Of a DNA stretch of 64,000 bases, positions 62,856 to 64,000 are shown piece after piece. Source of the DNA: Bacillaceae bacterium (GTDB lineage Bacteria; Bacillota; Bacilli; JACDOE01); assembly GCA_017656255.1 (NCBI GenBank), contig JACDOE010000001.1, positions 310,001 through 374,000 of the forward strand, read 5' to 3'. The notes under the pieces are model-generated. The model did no database searches. It was given only the letters and a program-made list of their open reading frames with translations, and was not told where the DNA came from. Within the stretch, counting starts at the first letter, position 1. The number at the start of each line of letters is the position of its first letter. The position numbers were made by a program, and so were the translations under genes.

Positions 62856-63617
62856 ATGGAACGGTTGCAAAAAGTCATGGCTCACGCGGGAGTCGCTTCA
62901 CGGAGAAAATGCGAGCAATTGATACTGGACGGTAAAGTCAAGGTTAACGGGACGGTCGTCCGGGAACTGGGTATCCAGGTTGATCCTCGGAAAGATCTCA
63001 TTGAAGTGAATGGTAAACAGATACAGCTTGAACAGAAGAGCTACATCCTTTTATATAAACCGGTGGGTGTCATTACAAGCGTTCGTGATCCACGAGGAAG
63101 AAAGACCGTCATCGATTTGATCGGAAGCGTGCAGGAACGCGTATATCCGGTGGGAAGACTGGATTATGACACGTCCGGTTTGCTGCTGTTAACCAATGAC
63201 GGTGAACTGGCGTACCGGATTACTCATCCGCGTTATGAACTGGACAAAGTATATCAAGTGACCGTCAAGGGAATCCCGCATATTAAGACTATCGAACGAT
63301 TAAAAAATGGAGTAGAATTAGAAGATGGTGTGACCGCTCCCGCAAAAGTTCGGATTTTATCAAAAGATGTACAAAAGGGACAGGCCCTTCTGGAAATGAC
63401 AATACACGAAGGACGAAACAGGCAAATTCGCAGAATGTGTAAAGCCGTCGGGCATCCAGTGAAAAAATTAAAAAGGGTGCAAATTGCTTTTTTAACACTG
63501 GACGGTCTTAAACCAGGGGAATACAGGCATCTGGAGAAAAAAGAAGTGACTGAACTTAAAAAAATGGTGGGATCTGGCAGTGTCACACAATCTTCAAAAA
63601 ATCCGAACGATAACTGA
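62856..63617 (+). CDS. rluB: 23S rRNA pseudouridine synthase RluB
   Basis: The enzyme makes a pseudouridine in 23S rRNA helix 89/90. The 253-residue product has an N-terminal S4 domain (RLQKVMAHAGVASRRKCEQLI split over residues 3-23) and the RsuA-family catalytic motif GRLDYDTSGLLLLTNDGE with its Asp. The late motif is EGRNRQIRRMCKAVGHPVKKL. RsuA-type alternatives exist, but rluB lies between spmB and resA in B. subtilis, as here. Confidence 0.94.
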   Translation: MERLQKVMAHAGVASRRKCEQLILDGKVKVNGTVVRELGIQVDPRKDLIEVNGKQIQLEQKSYILLYKPVGVITSVRDPRGRKTVIDLIGSVQERVYPVGRLDYDTSGLLLLTNDGELAYRITHPRYELDKVYQVTVKGIPHIKTIERLKNGVELEDGVTAPAKVRILSKDVQKGQALLEMTIHEGRNRQIRRMCKAVGHPVKKLKRVQIAFLTLDGLKPGEYRHLEKKEVTELKKMVGSGSVTQSSKNPNDN

Positions 63618-63691
63618 CAAAAGTCCGTTTATAATATTTTATAAGTAATTATGTTTACAAATTTAAAAACCTCCGAAAGGAGTGTACACCT

Positions 63692-64000
63692 GTGAAAAAA
63701 TCTAAAACAGGTATGCGGATTCTCATCCTAGCCATATTATTTATAGCCGTTGTCGGTGCCATCTACAATACGGCTTTTACCGACAAGCAAGCGATTAAGG
63801 AAGGGGCAAAAGCGCCTGACTTTGTGCTTCCCGAATTAAGGGGCGGCACCATACAATTGAGTGATTTGAAAGGGAAAGGAGTCGTACTCAACTTCTGGGG
63901 TTCCTGGTGTCCTCCCTGTGTGGAAGAAATGCCGGCTCTCAACCGTGCCTATCACAAATATCAAGATGATGGCGTTGAAATCATCGGGATCAATATAAGT
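63692..64000 (+). CDS. resA: Thiol-disulfide oxidoreductase ResA (partial)
   Basis: ResA is a membrane-anchored thioredoxin that reduces apocytochrome c heme sites outside the cell. The 103 residues visible have an N-terminal membrane anchor (MRILILAILFIAVVGAIY), the typical APDFVLPEL start and the active site WCPPC in NFWGSWCPPCVEEMPAL. GTG 63692 follows AAAGGAGTG. The gene continues past the window edge, where resBCDE would be expected. Confidence 0.93.
   Translation, partial: MKKSKTGMRILILAILFIAVVGAIYNTAFTDKQAIKEGAKAPDFVLPELRGGTIQLSDLKGKGVVLNFWGSWCPPCVEEMPALNRAYHKYQDDGVEIIGINIS

Overview
The window is chromosomal DNA of an endospore-forming, Gram-positive member of the Bacillales. It holds the sporulation genes spoIIM, spoIIAA-AB-sigF, spoVAC/AD/AE/AEa, dacF, dacB-spmA-spmB, mciZ and refZ, plus CotF-type coat proteins. 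CcpA, a T-box leader, an FMN riboswitch, strong GGAGG-type ribosome binding sites and many TTG/GTG starts fit the same group. Gene order follows known Bacillus blocks: aroA-ccpA-motPS-acsA-tyrS-rpsD, refZ-ezrA, nudF/mciZ-spoIIM-fur-yqzK-deoB-PNP-dacF-spoIIA, spoVA-lysA, and rib operon-scpAB-dacB-spmAB-rluB-resA. The species cannot be fixed from sequence alone. A sodium-type MotPS stator is compatible with an alkaline or saline habitat. No phage, insertion sequence, CRISPR array, tRNA or rRNA was seen.

Layout. 0-8.9 kb: glutamine synthetase, a thioredoxin-like protein, a phospholipase-C-like protein, an MFS exporter, an AbrB-like regulator with an added cysteine-pair tail, an isocitrate-dehydrogenase-like enzyme, two coat proteins, AroA (DAHP synthase with chorismate mutase) and a universal stress protein. 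9-20.8 kb: ccpA, motPS, mtnN, acsA, a large class A penicillin-binding protein with two fibronectin-like domains, T-box-controlled tyrS, a SelW-like gene with an in-frame UGA, and rpsD with a structured leader. 20.8-32.6 kb: histidine phosphatase, lipoprotein, refZ, an EzrA-like protein fused to an extracellular TPM domain, mobB, a soluble histidine kinase, the 30-residue Prli42 gene, an M20 peptidase, sdpRI, a DUF3866 gene, mciZ and nudF. 32.6-39.7 kb: spoIIM, fur, ald, yqzK, deoB, two tandem purine nucleoside phosphorylases and pdp. 39.9-46.5 kb: an Lrp regulator and an oppABCDF operon. 46.5-54 kb: dacF, spoIIA, spoVA and lysA. 54-64 kb: FMN riboswitch and ribDEBAH, M50 protease, scpAB, dacB-spmAB, rluB and the start of resA.

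How the genes work together. Three themes recur. The first is sporulation: sigma-F activation, engulfment, dipicolinate uptake, cortex maturation and Z-ring inhibition. The second is nucleoside salvage: deoB, two PNPs and pdp in one run of genes. The third is carbon and nitrogen control: ccpA, acsA, glnA, ald, lrp and opp.

The observations most worth following up are: (1) a probable selenoprotein, missed by ordinary ORF calling because UGA sits at the second position of the redox CxxU motif and is followed by a SECIS-like hairpin; (2) the TPM-EzrA fusion; (3) the second PNP, in which both base-contacting residues are changed in the manner of 5'-methylthioadenosine phosphorylase; and (4) two functional genes too short for ordinary calling, mciZ and prli42.
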